Assembly: GCA_002469915.1 (NCBI GenBank) | Contig: DKOG01000052.1 | Coordinates: 1 to 33,652 of the forward strand | DNA: 33,652 bases | Direction: 5' to 3' | Source: Bacteroidetes bacterium UBA7368 | GTDB taxonomy: Bacteria > Bacteroidota > Rhodothermia > Rhodothermales > UBA10348 | In this document: positions 16,796 to 26,108 of the stretch, piece by piece | Position numbering within the stretch: position 1 is the stretch's first letter | How the letters are laid out: each line of letters starts with the position of its first letter | Position numbers and translations under genes: made by a program | Notes under the pieces: model-generated | The model's input: only the letters and a program-made list of their open reading frames with translations | The model's database searches: none | What the model was told of the DNA's origin: nothing

Positions 16796-17293
16796 ATGCA
16801 GCTTAGCACTGAACGCCTTCTCATTCGAGATATGGTACCCTCGGATGCGCCCTTCATTCTGGACCTTGTGAATCAACCGGCCTTTCATCAGAACATTGGC
16901 GATAAAGATATTCGCTCCATCGCGGACGCCGAAGATTATATACTGACGTCCGGGACCGAAGGGTATGAGCGTTTAGGGTTTGGGATGTACCTAGTTATGC
17001 TAGACGCTACGCCGATCGGCATCTGTGGTCTACTGCAACGCCCTTTTCTGAAACACCCTGATGTCGGCTTCGCCTTCGATGAGAACCACTGGAATCAGGG
17101 TTATGGCACAGAAGCCACTCGCGCGATGGTGAACCATGCGACTGAAAGCCTAGGATTTACCCAACTTTCTGCATTTACGGCAGTAAACAATGCGGCTTCA
17201 GGCCGGCTTTTGGAAAAAGCCGGCTTTCGGTTCGACGGAGTGAAGCCCCTTACGCCTGAACTAGGGCCCGTTGCAACGTACGAATACCCTTAG
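16796..17293 (+). CDS. GNAT family N-acetyltransferase (RimJ/RimL type)
   Basis: The 165-residue protein begins LSTERLLIRDMVPSDAPFIL, the typical start of RimJ/RimL-like acetyltransferases. It has DVGFAFDENHWNQGYGTEA, the acetyl-CoA pyrophosphate loop, followed by FTAVNNAASGRLLEKAGF, the NxxS...LEKxGF signature. It transfers acetyl from acetyl-CoA to an amine, often a protein N-terminus or small molecule; the target is unknown. It stands alone after a 325-bp gap and its stop overlaps the convergent M28 gene stop by 4 bp. Confidence 0.9.
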   Translation: MQLSTERLLIRDMVPSDAPFILDLVNQPAFHQNIGDKDIRSIADAEDYILTSGTEGYERLGFGMYLVMLDATPIGICGLLQRPFLKHPDVGFAFDENHWNQGYGTEATRAMVNHATESLGFTQLSAFTAVNNAASGRLLEKAGFRFDGVKPLTPELGPVATYEYP

Positions 17294-18588
17294 TTGACCA
17301 AGGCTGGATCGATTCGCGTTGGTGTTCGCTCGCCATTTACAATGAGAGCTGCCCCGGCAGCAATCGCGTCGATGGTATTGGAAAGATGATCTAAATCCAA
17401 CGTACTTACTTCATCACTTGCCTGATGATAATCCTCATCAACATCGATGGGAGTCGTACTAATCGTGTGAGCCGGCACACCTAACCTGGCTAGCGTCGCG
17501 TTGTCAGAGCGATAGAATAGATTTTGACTGGGATACGGATCGGGATAAAACGCGAACACCGTCCCTTCTACTGCTTCTTGTAAAATGGTGCCAAAATCAG
17601 ATCGATCAAATCCTGTAATCCAAGCCGTATTGGGACCTTCTACTGCGGGCTTTCCAATCATTTCGATATTGAACATGGCAACGATTTGACTGGGATCTAA
17701 CTGCTTAGAAAAATGCCTTGAACCATAACCGCCACTTTCCTCGGCGGTGAACCCGACAAACATTAACGTCCGCTCGGGCGTGCCGAGTGATTTAAAATAC
17801 CGAGCCAGTTGAATGGTGGCTGTGGTACCAGAAGCGTTATCGTTGGCCCCATTAAAAATCGGATCCTCCTCTCCTTCCCGAAAGCCGATATGATCATAGT
17901 GACCCGAAAATACGACGATCTCATCTGCTCGATTTCCCGGAATTACGCCAACGACATTGGTGATCTCTGAGGTTGAGACTTCAGCTGTGGCTTCTACACG
18001 AACTCCGGAAAGATCATGGCTGTCCGTGAGCACCATGACCAAGTTTGCTCCAGAACTTAACTCGGTAGCCCGGCTTGGACGAGACATAAACCCTTGATAC
18101 CGCTCGAACATATCCGCATGGCTGGAATGGACACCAACCAATGTATTTCCGCTTCTTCTATACTGACGCCAAACCGTAGCCAAGTCATCATCAGGTCCAA
18201 CAAACACTCTGGTGATGTCGGAATCACCATCCCATGATAATTGATCAGAAGAAATACTTCCCGCCATATGCTCAGGAGCAACCTGCGCCCCATCGAGTCT
18301 CACGTCTAGCGATTCGGTACGGGTTTCATAGATCGGAAAGGCCTGCAGATAATCCCCATTACCTGCGAAAACCTCCAGTCCAATAGCTTCATACTCAGAC
18401 GCGATAAACCGCGCAGCGACCCAGGCATCTTCCGAAAAAGCCTGGCGGCCCCTCATATCATCTGCAGCCAGCGTGTTAATAATGCGCTCAACATCATTCT
18501 CATATGTAATGGAGTCCTTGGGTGACTCTGCCTTAGAGCAGCCTGAAAGCACGAGAGCGAGAACTAAGAGTCGTTTAAATACTGTCAT
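17290..18588 (-). CDS. M28 family zinc aminopeptidase lipoprotein
   Basis: The 432-residue protein has a lipoprotein signal (MTVFKRLLVLALVLSGC, Cys17). The M28 two-zinc centre is complete: His230 in SGHYDHIG, Asp250 in GANDNASG, Glu283 and Glu284 in TAEESGG, Glu309 in NIEMIG and His388 in DYHQASD. A PA-domain-like insert precedes the metal site (about 115-215). Such enzymes release N-terminal amino acids from peptides on the periplasmic side or cell surface. It follows the S9 peptidase gene by 8 bp in the same direction, so the two probably form an operon of complementary peptidases. Confidence 0.92.
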   Translation of the reverse strand: MTVFKRLLVLALVLSGCSKAESPKDSITYENDVERIINTLAADDMRGRQAFSEDAWVAARFIASEYEAIGLEVFAGNGDYLQAFPIYETRTESLDVRLDGAQVAPEHMAGSISSDQLSWDGDSDITRVFVGPDDDLATVWRQYRRSGNTLVGVHSSHADMFERYQGFMSRPSRATELSSGANLVMVLTDSHDLSGVRVEATAEVSTSEITNVVGVIPGNRADEIVVFSGHYDHIGFREGEEDPIFNGANDNASGTTATIQLARYFKSLGTPERTLMFVGFTAEESGGYGSRHFSKQLDPSQIVAMFNIEMIGKPAVEGPNTAWITGFDRSDFGTILQEAVEGTVFAFYPDPYPSQNLFYRSDNATLARLGVPAHTISTTPIDVDEDYHQASDEVSTLDLDHLSNTIDAIAAGAALIVNGERTPTRIDPALVN

Positions 18589-18596
18589 ACTGCTTA

Positions 18597-21428
18597 TCAG
18601 CCCTCTTTGGCCGCTTTTTCGCGTGCTTCCTTGTCTTTTTTCTTCTCTAGGTCCTTGTCAAGAAATGGAATTCCATCTACAATCCATTTCGCAGGCTCCC
18701 GATCACGCAGGAAATGATTGAACCAATCATGCGTTCGGTTTGCATAGTCCATTTGATTCTGTTTGAGACGCAGACCATGATTCTCGCCATCATATACCAA
18801 CAGAACGAACTCTTTCTCCAGTCGACGCATCGTGTTGTAGAGCTCAACCCCTTGATTGAAATCCACTGCCCCGTCCTCATCGCCAAAAGCGACTAAGAGC
18901 GGCGTATTGATATTAGAGGCACTAAACACGGGTGAGTTTTGAATAAACTTCTCCATGTCCTCCCAATACGGCTTAGGGAATCGGCCTTGGCTGACTTCAA
19001 ATATGGTAGCGTCGGTTCCTCCTGAATTCCAATACATCGAATTGTACATGGAAATCATATTGGTTAAGGGAGCTCCCGCAACAGCAGCCGTAAACACATC
19101 TGTTTGGGTGACTACAAATGAAGTCTGATACGCTCCCCACGAGTGACCCGTAAGCCCGATTCGTGCGGCATCAATCATGCCCGTAGCAACCATTTTCTCC
19201 ACGGCCGGCACCAAGGCCTCAACAGCTGACATTCCTGGATCACTGAGACGATAAACGATGTCCGGTTCGTAGACGAAGTATCCCTCAGATGAAAAACGGC
19301 GTTGATTGTAGGCGCTCGTACGGCTCGGAGTCGAATAACCATGCAGGCTCTGACTTCTGAGTTCATAGATGTACACAATCATTGGATACTGCTTTCCTTC
19401 CTCATAATCGGCTGGATAAAGGAGCCTACCTTGAAGCGGTACACCATTGGCATTCGTGAAATCAATGAGTTCAGTATGTCCCCAATGATATTCGTCTTGC
19501 TGGGTGTTCGTATTCGTTAGCTGCACAGGATTGGAGAACGTGGCATCCACCGCAAATACATTCGGTGATTCGTCGGCTTTTTGAGTCATGAAGGTGAATA
19601 CCTCAGCATCCTCGGCTCTTCTCAAGCCTGAGATCATGCGCGGCTCATACACCAAACGATCCAGCACGGCTTCATCTTCCGAGCGAGTTGGACTTTTTCT
19701 CAAGACATAGTAGCCGGAGTCTTTCGTAAAGTCCCCGTATGCACTCATGTAAATCGGCTCATCTTCCCCAAGTGCATCATTTTCAAAATCCACACGAGTC
19801 TGACGGAATCTGACTTGGTCTTCTGCGCCAAACGTTAAGCGCTCTGCACCACTACCATCGGCGGACACTTTGTACACATCATACTGATCATAGGCTAGAA
19901 ACCAGTTATCCCCTTCGACCCACTGCCCAGTTCCAAAAGCTCTGTCTTCTTCTCGTCCATATATGGCCGTGAAGTTGTTGAATTGAGCATCTACATCCTC
20001 GGTTAGGTTGCGGTGCGTGCCTTCAGCGACTGAATAGGACCACCAATCGTCGCCCCGAAAGTAGATCACGAAGTAGCCATCTGGTGAGGTACTCACAAAC
20101 TCAATGCGTTCGATGACTTTTTCCCGCTTTCCCGTATGCGTGTCTATCACATACACGTCGTTCCAAGACTCTCTGAAAGCCGGTTCGTACGGCTTTGAAT
20201 CGTACCCGATACCATGCTGTTGATCACCAGACAAGTTGATATTTCGAATCGTCTCATCAGCCAACTGAGCAAATGCACCATCAGAAAGCGTCCATGAAGC
20301 CAGATAAGTGAAATTCTTATCCCGGTTCGCCATAACCCCTTGCCTTGGCTGCACAATAGCATCCTTCCAATGCCAGATGTCCACTCCAGCCGGATCTAGA
20401 TCTTTATCCCGATCAGCATTGGTTTTGGATTCATCGGCTGCGTCTTCTTCGTCCTCGGCCTCTTCCTCATCTCCTTCCTCTTCACCTTCCTCGTCTTCTT
20501 CATCAATAGCGCGTTCCTTCAAACCGAAAAACACTCGCGAACCATCATCGGAAAATTGAACACCACCTTCAGCCGCAATTCGATATCCTTCCGGAAATCC
20601 AGCAGCACTTTCTGCGTCGAAGACAAATGTATCTCCCGTTGTATGTACGGATTGGTGCACGACAACCAGATGATCCGAATAGTCCGTGCCTTGGCGCTCA
20701 TCTTCCTTTAGGTAGGCTAGGTCGAACGATTCGTCTCGCCACGTGAGGTCGCTATATGTTTTTTCATCACTATCTAGAACAGAAATGGTAGAAGCTGATG
20801 GATCCAAAAGCTGAACCCCGTTTCCTAACTTTTCAGTGGCATCAATAGAAATCGCCAGAAGGCTTCCCTCTGGACTAAATGCGTATTCAGATACGTTGCC
20901 CATATTTTGATGCTTTCCGGTGCTCAGGTCTCGCACCAATAGGTCAGATCCGTTTCCTGCACCGTCCTCCGGCTGGTACTTCCGGATAGCTAAATACCTT
21001 CCATCCTCCGAAAACACTGAGGATTGCACGTGTTCTATCGTATCCACCTGCGCCGTCGCAAGGTTCATGAGCCCCATAGAGAGCTCAAGACGCTTCTTCG
21101 ACTTCTCCAATTTCTTACGTTCATCTTCGGGTTGAGAGATGGAGAATGTCACCCACCCTGTTTCCCGAGAAAACTGTGGCCTACTGGCATGGTCAAACCG
21201 ATGCTCTTCATCTCCAGCGATGCGCTTGATGGTAAGCCACCCATCGCCCTCAACAGGCGCTATTTGATAGGCAAACCATGCGCCATCAGGAGACAATACC
21301 TGGGTAGTAATCCTCTCCCATTGAGCATAGTCCTCTAGGGTTAGGTCCTTCTTCTGTGCCTGAGCGAATGAGGCGGTAAATAGGAGTAGGAAAAGAAAGA
21401 CGAAGAGTCGGGTAGGTCGGATCAGCAT
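18597..21428 (-). CDS. S9 family prolyl oligopeptidase-type peptidase with acidic insert
   Basis: The 943-residue secreted protein has a signal peptide (MLIRPTRLFVFLFLLLFTASFAQA), an N-terminal propeller (about 30-650) and a C-terminal alpha/beta-hydrolase domain. Predicted triad: Ser763 in GHSWGAYQTS, Asp852 in DEDGAVD and His884 in DGENHGLRL. S9 enzymes cut short peptides, often after proline or at X-Pro/X-Ala N-termini. A run rich in Glu and Asp at about 305-340, inside the propeller, is absent from typical S9 proteins. The C-terminus is a lysine-rich charged tail (DKDLEKKKDKEAREKAAKEG). It is co-directional with the M28 gene. Its start lies 186 bp from the divergent TPR lipoprotein gene. 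Confidence 0.92.
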   Translation of the reverse strand: MLIRPTRLFVFLFLLLFTASFAQAQKKDLTLEDYAQWERITTQVLSPDGAWFAYQIAPVEGDGWLTIKRIAGDEEHRFDHASRPQFSRETGWVTFSISQPEDERKKLEKSKKRLELSMGLMNLATAQVDTIEHVQSSVFSEDGRYLAIRKYQPEDGAGNGSDLLVRDLSTGKHQNMGNVSEYAFSPEGSLLAISIDATEKLGNGVQLLDPSASTISVLDSDEKTYSDLTWRDESFDLAYLKEDERQGTDYSDHLVVVHQSVHTTGDTFVFDAESAAGFPEGYRIAAEGGVQFSDDGSRVFFGLKERAIDEEDEEGEEEGDEEEAEDEEDAADESKTNADRDKDLDPAGVDIWHWKDAIVQPRQGVMANRDKNFTYLASWTLSDGAFAQLADETIRNINLSGDQQHGIGYDSKPYEPAFRESWNDVYVIDTHTGKREKVIERIEFVSTSPDGYFVIYFRGDDWWSYSVAEGTHRNLTEDVDAQFNNFTAIYGREEDRAFGTGQWVEGDNWFLAYDQYDVYKVSADGSGAERLTFGAEDQVRFRQTRVDFENDALGEDEPIYMSAYGDFTKDSGYYVLRKSPTRSEDEAVLDRLVYEPRMISGLRRAEDAEVFTFMTQKADESPNVFAVDATFSNPVQLTNTNTQQDEYHWGHTELIDFTNANGVPLQGRLLYPADYEEGKQYPMIVYIYELRSQSLHGYSTPSRTSAYNQRRFSSEGYFVYEPDIVYRLSDPGMSAVEALVPAVEKMVATGMIDAARIGLTGHSWGAYQTSFVVTQTDVFTAAVAGAPLTNMISMYNSMYWNSGGTDATIFEVSQGRFPKPYWEDMEKFIQNSPVFSASNINTPLLVAFGDEDGAVDFNQGVELYNTMRRLEKEFVLLVYDGENHGLRLKQNQMDYANRTHDWFNHFLRDREPAKWIVDGIPFLDKDLEKKKDKEAREKAAKEG

Positions 21429-21613
21429 AACAATATTCTGGGCCTTAAGGAAGGGAAACAGGGTCTAAGAGTCGGCACGAGAACTCGCATTAGCAACGAT
21501 AGTCGCAAAAAAGAAAGCGTACACCTATTGACCCACCTCCCAGAAGTAAGTAAGATCTAGAAGAATCACCACAACCGCTGCCAATCCCTTTTTCAAATTA
21601 TCGAAAGCCTACT

Positions 21614-22525
21614 ATGAGATGTGTCGCCTTGCTCTTCGCGTGTATAGTTCTTTCTGGATGCACTCAAGAAGCGTCCATACCGCTTGATCCCGAGCCAGCA
21701 GCTATTTCTCTTTCTGGAGATTCGCTCTTCTCGCCTAAGCCTTCACAAGACCTTGTGGAACGCTATGATGTAAGACGGGAAGCGTATGTAGTCGATCCAA
21801 CCAATATTGAGAATATCATCTGGTTCGGACGCTTCATGGCTTATGTAGGAGACTACGAAGAGGCCATTTCTATTTACACTCAGGGTATGGATCTGTATCC
21901 CGAAGATGCCAGATTATACCGACATCGAGGCCACCGCTACATTTCGGTCAGGAAGTTTAATGAAGCCATTGCCGACCTTGAAAAAGCTGCTGAACTGATT
22001 GAGGGAACGAACAACGAGATCGAACCCGATGGCATGCCCAATGCCCAAGGCATTCCTGTTAGCTCTCTACACGGCAATATCTGGTATCATCTTGGCCTTG
22101 CGTACTATCTCAAGCATGATCTTGAGGGTGCGTTGCGCGGATTCAACAATGGTCGGGCAACATCTGAAAATGCAGATAATCTGGTATCCACATCCCATTG
22201 GTTGTATATGATTCACCGTCGCATGGGGAATACAGAAGCTGCTAATCGGGTGTTAGACCCCATTTCAAGCGACATGCCGATCATTGAAAACGTAGCCTAC
22301 CACCAGCTCCTTCTTTTTTATAAAGGTGAGTTGAGTGAAGAAGACCTTACCGGTGAAGGGTCAGCAGGCGATGCGATCACGTACGGCGTGGCAAATTGGC
22401 ATTTGTACAATGGCCATCAGGAACGGGCAAAGGAAGTATATGACGAACTGTTAAATGGTTCTTCCTGGGCCTCCTTCGGGTACATCGCCGCCGAATCCGA
22501 TGTGATTGAATACCTAGAGCCCTAA
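21614..22525 (+). CDS. TPR-repeat lipoprotein
   Basis: The 303-residue protein has a lipoprotein signal (MRCVALLFACIVLSGC, Cys16) and helical TPR repeats from about residue 60. One is GDYEEAISIYTQGMDLYPED and the next FNEAIADLEKAAELIEG. A further repeat runs through NIWYHLGLAYYLKHDLEGAL, then HWLYMIHRRMGNTEAANRVL, then GHQERAKEVYDELL. TPRs bind protein partners; here probably in the periplasm. No enzyme motif is seen. Its stop overlaps that of the convergent amidohydrolase gene by 4 bp. Confidence 0.85.
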   Translation: MRCVALLFACIVLSGCTQEASIPLDPEPAAISLSGDSLFSPKPSQDLVERYDVRREAYVVDPTNIENIIWFGRFMAYVGDYEEAISIYTQGMDLYPEDARLYRHRGHRYISVRKFNEAIADLEKAAELIEGTNNEIEPDGMPNAQGIPVSSLHGNIWYHLGLAYYLKHDLEGALRGFNNGRATSENADNLVSTSHWLYMIHRRMGNTEAANRVLDPISSDMPIIENVAYHQLLLFYKGELSEEDLTGEGSAGDAITYGVANWHLYNGHQERAKEVYDELLNGSSWASFGYIAAESDVIEYLEP

Positions 22526-24300
22526 TTCTGAATCTCGTAAGCCACCTTTCCTGCCACGATGGTCATCAGAACCTGGCCGCCTAATAGTTCATCGGGCGAT
22601 GCATTGAGAGGGTCTATATCCATTACCGTCAAGTCTGCCCATTTTCCAGGCTTTATGGTACCGGTAAGGTGCTCTCTACCTGAAGCAAACGCTGGCCAAT
22701 ACGTGTAGGCCCTGAGCGCTTCTTCTGCAGTTAGGGATTGTTCAGGATACCATCCTCCGTCTGGCGTCCCGTCGGCCATTTTCCGGGTGATGGCTGCATA
22801 CATTCCGTAGAAAAAGCTCCAGTCCGTACCCGTGTAATCGGAGTTAAAGAGCACAGGAACGCCATGTTGTCTTAGGGTTCTCCACGCATACGCACCCTTC
22901 ACCCGATCAGCACCTATTCGTTCTTCGGCCCACGGGCTGTCTTCAACCGCATGCCCTGGTTCCATCGATGCCACGATACCCAGTTCAGCAAATCGTTCAA
23001 AATCATCCGGATGGATGACTTGAGCGTGCTCAATCCGATTGCGAAGACGGCGGGCTTCCGGATGCCGCTCATATACGGACTCGTAAAAATCCAATACGTC
23101 CCGATTGCCAGCGTCGCCAATTGCATGTATCCCTGCCTGGAAGCCCGCCGCCATAAAAGCTTCCACTTTCGCGGTATCGAACCCATAATCGGATCCTGCT
23201 ATTCCTCTATGTCCCGGCATATCCGAATAGTCATCAATCATCTTGGCTCCGCGAGAACCCAACGACGCATCATAATAGGCTTTGACGGAACGAATCTGGA
23301 GCAGGTCCGATGCCCGCACCGTTGGGCCCATTTCAGTCCACTCTTCGGCGGAAGGTGCCCCCACTACACCAACGGAGAGCATAGCCTCGACGCGAATGCG
23401 AAGGCTATCGCCGTTGCCCATGGCCTGGTAGGCTGGTAAATAATCCGTTCGAACTCCCGCATGATGCGTACTCACAAAACCGGATTCGAGCATACGGTCA
23501 ATGCCGTAGTTGAGCACGCGGATACGTTGCTCAAGGGATGCTTCCGGAATCGCGTCATTGAGTATGTCCGTCGCATTGTTTAAAAACACACCCGTCAGTT
23601 GGCCCTTATTATCTCGTACCAACGATCCTCCAACGGGATCAGGTGTTTCAGCATCCACTCCGGCCGCCTCCAAGGCAAGATCATTTCCCAAGGTGCCAAA
23701 CCCTCTTAAACCTTTAAGCACAACCGGGTTATCGGGAAACATTTCGTTCAAGAAGCCGCGCGTCGGGAGATGATTGGCCCAGCTCCCTTCGTCCCAACCA
23801 CTTCCAATAATCCACTCGCCTGCCGGCCGCTCTGAGCCTTCCATGAGCCGGTCTGCAATGTCTGTTTCGGACTCCACACCTACGAGGTTAATCTGTTCGG
23901 CTTTCTCTCCTATCTCGTGAAGATGACCATGACTTTCAATTAATCCCGGTACAATAAAAGCACCATTCATGTCTCGAATCAGTGTCTCGGTGCCGCTATA
24001 TATCATCATTTCGGACTCAGAACCCACTCCGAGAATCATTCCGTTTCGAATAGCAATGGCGGTAGCTTCCGTTAGCCACGTCCCATCCGCAACCGGTGCA
24101 CCAGAAGACGGGTGACCCTCTCCGTCTGGACCTTGCCAATTCAGCGTATACACTTGGGCATTCGTTAAGATGAGGTCGGCTGCCTTGTTACTGGGAATAC
24201 AACCAGGCGCACAAAGTATGAGGACCAACCCAATTAGACCCTGCCTAGACCATCGCTTCAATTGCATCAAAGAATTCCGTTGAAAGTGCATCATGCTCAT
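22522..24300 (-). CDS. Amidohydrolase, YtcJ-like (Amidohydro_3) lipoprotein
   Basis: The 592-residue protein matches the YtcJ-like metal-dependent amidohydrolases: LILTNAQVYTL at the N-terminus, the metal HxH in VPGLIESHGHLHEIG, then GSGWDEGSWANHLPTR and GIHAIGDAGNRDVLDFYE. The RIEHAQVIHPDDFERF His follows, then NSDYTGTDW near the C-terminus and the closing GTIKPGKWADLTVMDIDP. The lipoprotein signal ends at APGC. A shorter start at the ATG at 24267 would give a more standard 23-residue signal (MQLKRWSRQGLIGLVLILCAPGC); GAGG 10 nt before 24300 supports the longer one. Natural substrates of this family are mostly unknown. Confidence 0.9.
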   Translation of the reverse strand: MSMMHFQRNSLMQLKRWSRQGLIGLVLILCAPGCIPSNKAADLILTNAQVYTLNWQGPDGEGHPSSGAPVADGTWLTEATAIAIRNGMILGVGSESEMMIYSGTETLIRDMNGAFIVPGLIESHGHLHEIGEKAEQINLVGVESETDIADRLMEGSERPAGEWIIGSGWDEGSWANHLPTRGFLNEMFPDNPVVLKGLRGFGTLGNDLALEAAGVDAETPDPVGGSLVRDNKGQLTGVFLNNATDILNDAIPEASLEQRIRVLNYGIDRMLESGFVSTHHAGVRTDYLPAYQAMGNGDSLRIRVEAMLSVGVVGAPSAEEWTEMGPTVRASDLLQIRSVKAYYDASLGSRGAKMIDDYSDMPGHRGIAGSDYGFDTAKVEAFMAAGFQAGIHAIGDAGNRDVLDFYESVYERHPEARRLRNRIEHAQVIHPDDFERFAELGIVASMEPGHAVEDSPWAEERIGADRVKGAYAWRTLRQHGVPVLFNSDYTGTDWSFFYGMYAAITRKMADGTPDGGWYPEQSLTAEEALRAYTYWPAFASGREHLTGTIKPGKWADLTVMDIDPLNASPDELLGGQVLMTIVAGKVAYEIQN

Positions 24301-24449
24301 TATTGATTTGCCTCAGAGTATAGGTTGCCATTCAGGAATTCAAGTGAACAATGAACATGCACGTACCGAAGACCCTCGGACGTATATCCGTAATCAAGCT
24401 CAATTTATTAGATTGATCCAGCATGCTGAACAACCCAACCCAGACCATC

Positions 24450-24923
24450 ATGAAATACCTTCCCATCTTCCTGCTCCTTCTTTTGTCCTATACGGCACAC
24501 GCTCAATCCGATGAGCAGGCTATCGATGAGGTATTGAGCGGCATCCACACGTATGCTTCAACAGCAAATTTTGACGCTTACTTCGATTTATACACAGAAG
24601 AAGCCATTTTCATGGGCACTGATGCGACAGAACGCTGGACCATTGATGAGTTTAAAGGATATGCTCGCCCGGCTTTTGACCGAGGAACCGGTTGGACCTA
24701 CGTGATGACAGAGCGGAATATTTTTATTTCAGAAGATGGTAACACGGCTTGGTTTGACGAGCTACTCGAAAATGATGGATTTGGCCAATGCCGTGGAACC
24801 GGAGCGCTCGTAAAAACGGATGGTGGTTGGAAAGTCAGCCAGTATAACCTGACCGTCCCTATCCCCAATGATCTACTGCGAAAAGTTGCGGGTATGATCG
24901 GTGACCTGCAACCGGAAAACTAA
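24450..24923 (+). CDS. Secreted SnoaL/DUF4440-like protein (NTF2 fold)
   Basis: The ATG at 24450 is chosen because the longer reading adds nine residues before a clean signal peptide (MKYLPIFLLLLLSYTAHAQ). The 157-residue protein has the NTF2-like pattern: an N-terminal helix (DEQAIDEVLSGIHTYASTANFDAYFDLYTEEAIFMG), then WTIDEFKGYARPAFDRG and a sheet with GTGALVKTDGGWKVSQYNLTVPIPN. This resembles SnoaL-like DUF4440 proteins, common as secreted proteins in Bacteroidota; ligand and role are unknown. Confidence 0.8.
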   Translation: MKYLPIFLLLLLSYTAHAQSDEQAIDEVLSGIHTYASTANFDAYFDLYTEEAIFMGTDATERWTIDEFKGYARPAFDRGTGWTYVMTERNIFISEDGNTAWFDELLENDGFGQCRGTGALVKTDGGWKVSQYNLTVPIPNDLLRKVAGMIGDLQPEN

Positions 24924-25019
24924 GCCAACCCGCTGTTCGAGTCCTGTCCGTGAACCGGCTCCTTTAGAATATGCCCTGTTGCGGTATATTGAGGGCTGTC
25001 ATTCCTTTTATGTAGCATT

Positions 25020-26108
25020 ATGTCAGATCAAAAAATTCGCTTTGCTTCTCGCAATGCTTCAGGCTTTATCAAAGACGTAAAGTCTGAGGCACAAGCGTAT
25101 TTCGACAAAACCGGACTTTCCAAACATGCAGATGCTGGAATGGTTTTAAAAACCGTCATCATTCTTTTGGTCACTTTTGGATCATATGGAATGATCATTT
25201 CTGGTGCCTTCAGCTTGATGCAAATGTGGGGACTCGCTTTTGTAATGGGTGTAGGAGCCGCTGGAATCGGTTTTTGTGTTGCCCATGATGCGCTGCACGG
25301 AGCCTATTCTTCTAAAAACTGGGTCAACAAGCTTCTTGGCTACGGATTCGATATTCTGGGCGCAAACAGCTACATGTGGAAGATTACACACAATGTGATC
25401 CACCATACGTACACCAATATTCCGGGCGTAGACGAAGACCTTACAGTATCTCCGATCGTGCGATTATCCCCGGAAGCACCCCGGCATTCATTCCACATGC
25501 TGCAGCAATTTTACGCCATCCCCGCCTATAGCCTCGCCACTATCAACTGGTTGTTCGCCAAAGACTTTCAGCAATTCGCCAAAAAAGACATCGGCCCTTA
25601 CAAGGACAAAAAGCATCCTCCGTTTGAGATCTTTACTCTTATTTGGACCAAGTTGGCCGTCGTAGCCTACATGATTGTCATTCCACTGGTGGTATTGGAC
25701 ATCACGTGGTGGCAATTTGCGATTGGTTTCTTAACGATGCACATGACTGCTGGAGTGATTTTAGGTGTCATCTTCCAACTTGCGCACGTTGTCGAGGGTA
25801 CTGAATATCTATCACCCGACGACAAGGGCAACATGGAGCATGCTTGGCTCATCCATGAAATGCTTACCACAGCAAATTTCGCCCGTAACAACCGTGTTCT
25901 AACCTGGTACGTTGGCGGTCTGAATTATCAAATAGAGCATCATCTTTTTCCCCAAGTGTGTAGCATCCACTATCCTGCTCTTAGTGAAATTGTTCAGGAT
26001 GTGGCCGCTCGGTACGATATCCCTTACAACTACCACCCTACCCTTCTCAAATCGATGCGGTCTCATTTTGACCAATTAAAGGAGCTTGGTAGACCCATTG
26101 CAGCATGA
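25020..26108 (+). CDS. Membrane fatty-acid desaturase, QxxHH type
   Basis: The 362-residue integral membrane enzyme has the three histidine boxes of acyl desaturases: HDALH (89-93), HNVIHH (124-129) and QIEHH (304-308). Glutamine in the third box is the mark of front-end (delta-5/delta-6-like) desaturases, though here there is no cytochrome b5 domain. Two long hydrophobic pairs (about 41-80 and 215-255) span the membrane. It introduces a double bond using di-iron and oxygen; fatty-acid position is not predictable. The next gene overlaps it by 4 bp (ATGA), implying coupled translation. Fluidity control in cold or saline water is a plausible role. Confidence 0.92.
   Translation: MSDQKIRFASRNASGFIKDVKSEAQAYFDKTGLSKHADAGMVLKTVIILLVTFGSYGMIISGAFSLMQMWGLAFVMGVGAAGIGFCVAHDALHGAYSSKNWVNKLLGYGFDILGANSYMWKITHNVIHHTYTNIPGVDEDLTVSPIVRLSPEAPRHSFHMLQQFYAIPAYSLATINWLFAKDFQQFAKKDIGPYKDKKHPPFEIFTLIWTKLAVVAYMIVIPLVVLDITWWQFAIGFLTMHMTAGVILGVIFQLAHVVEGTEYLSPDDKGNMEHAWLIHEMLTTANFARNNRVLTWYVGGLNYQIEHHLFPQVCSIHYPALSEIVQDVAARYDIPYNYHPTLLKSMRSHFDQLKELGRPIAA

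Noticed and set aside
22951..23439. 162-codon ORF opposite the amidohydrolase
   Set aside because: Antisense to conserved metal-binding motifs; composition looks like a shadow frame.
24934..24950. GTTCGAGTCC resembling a tRNA T-loop
   Set aside because: The flanking 5-bp arms do not pair, and no acceptor, D-arm or anticodon arm can be built around it.
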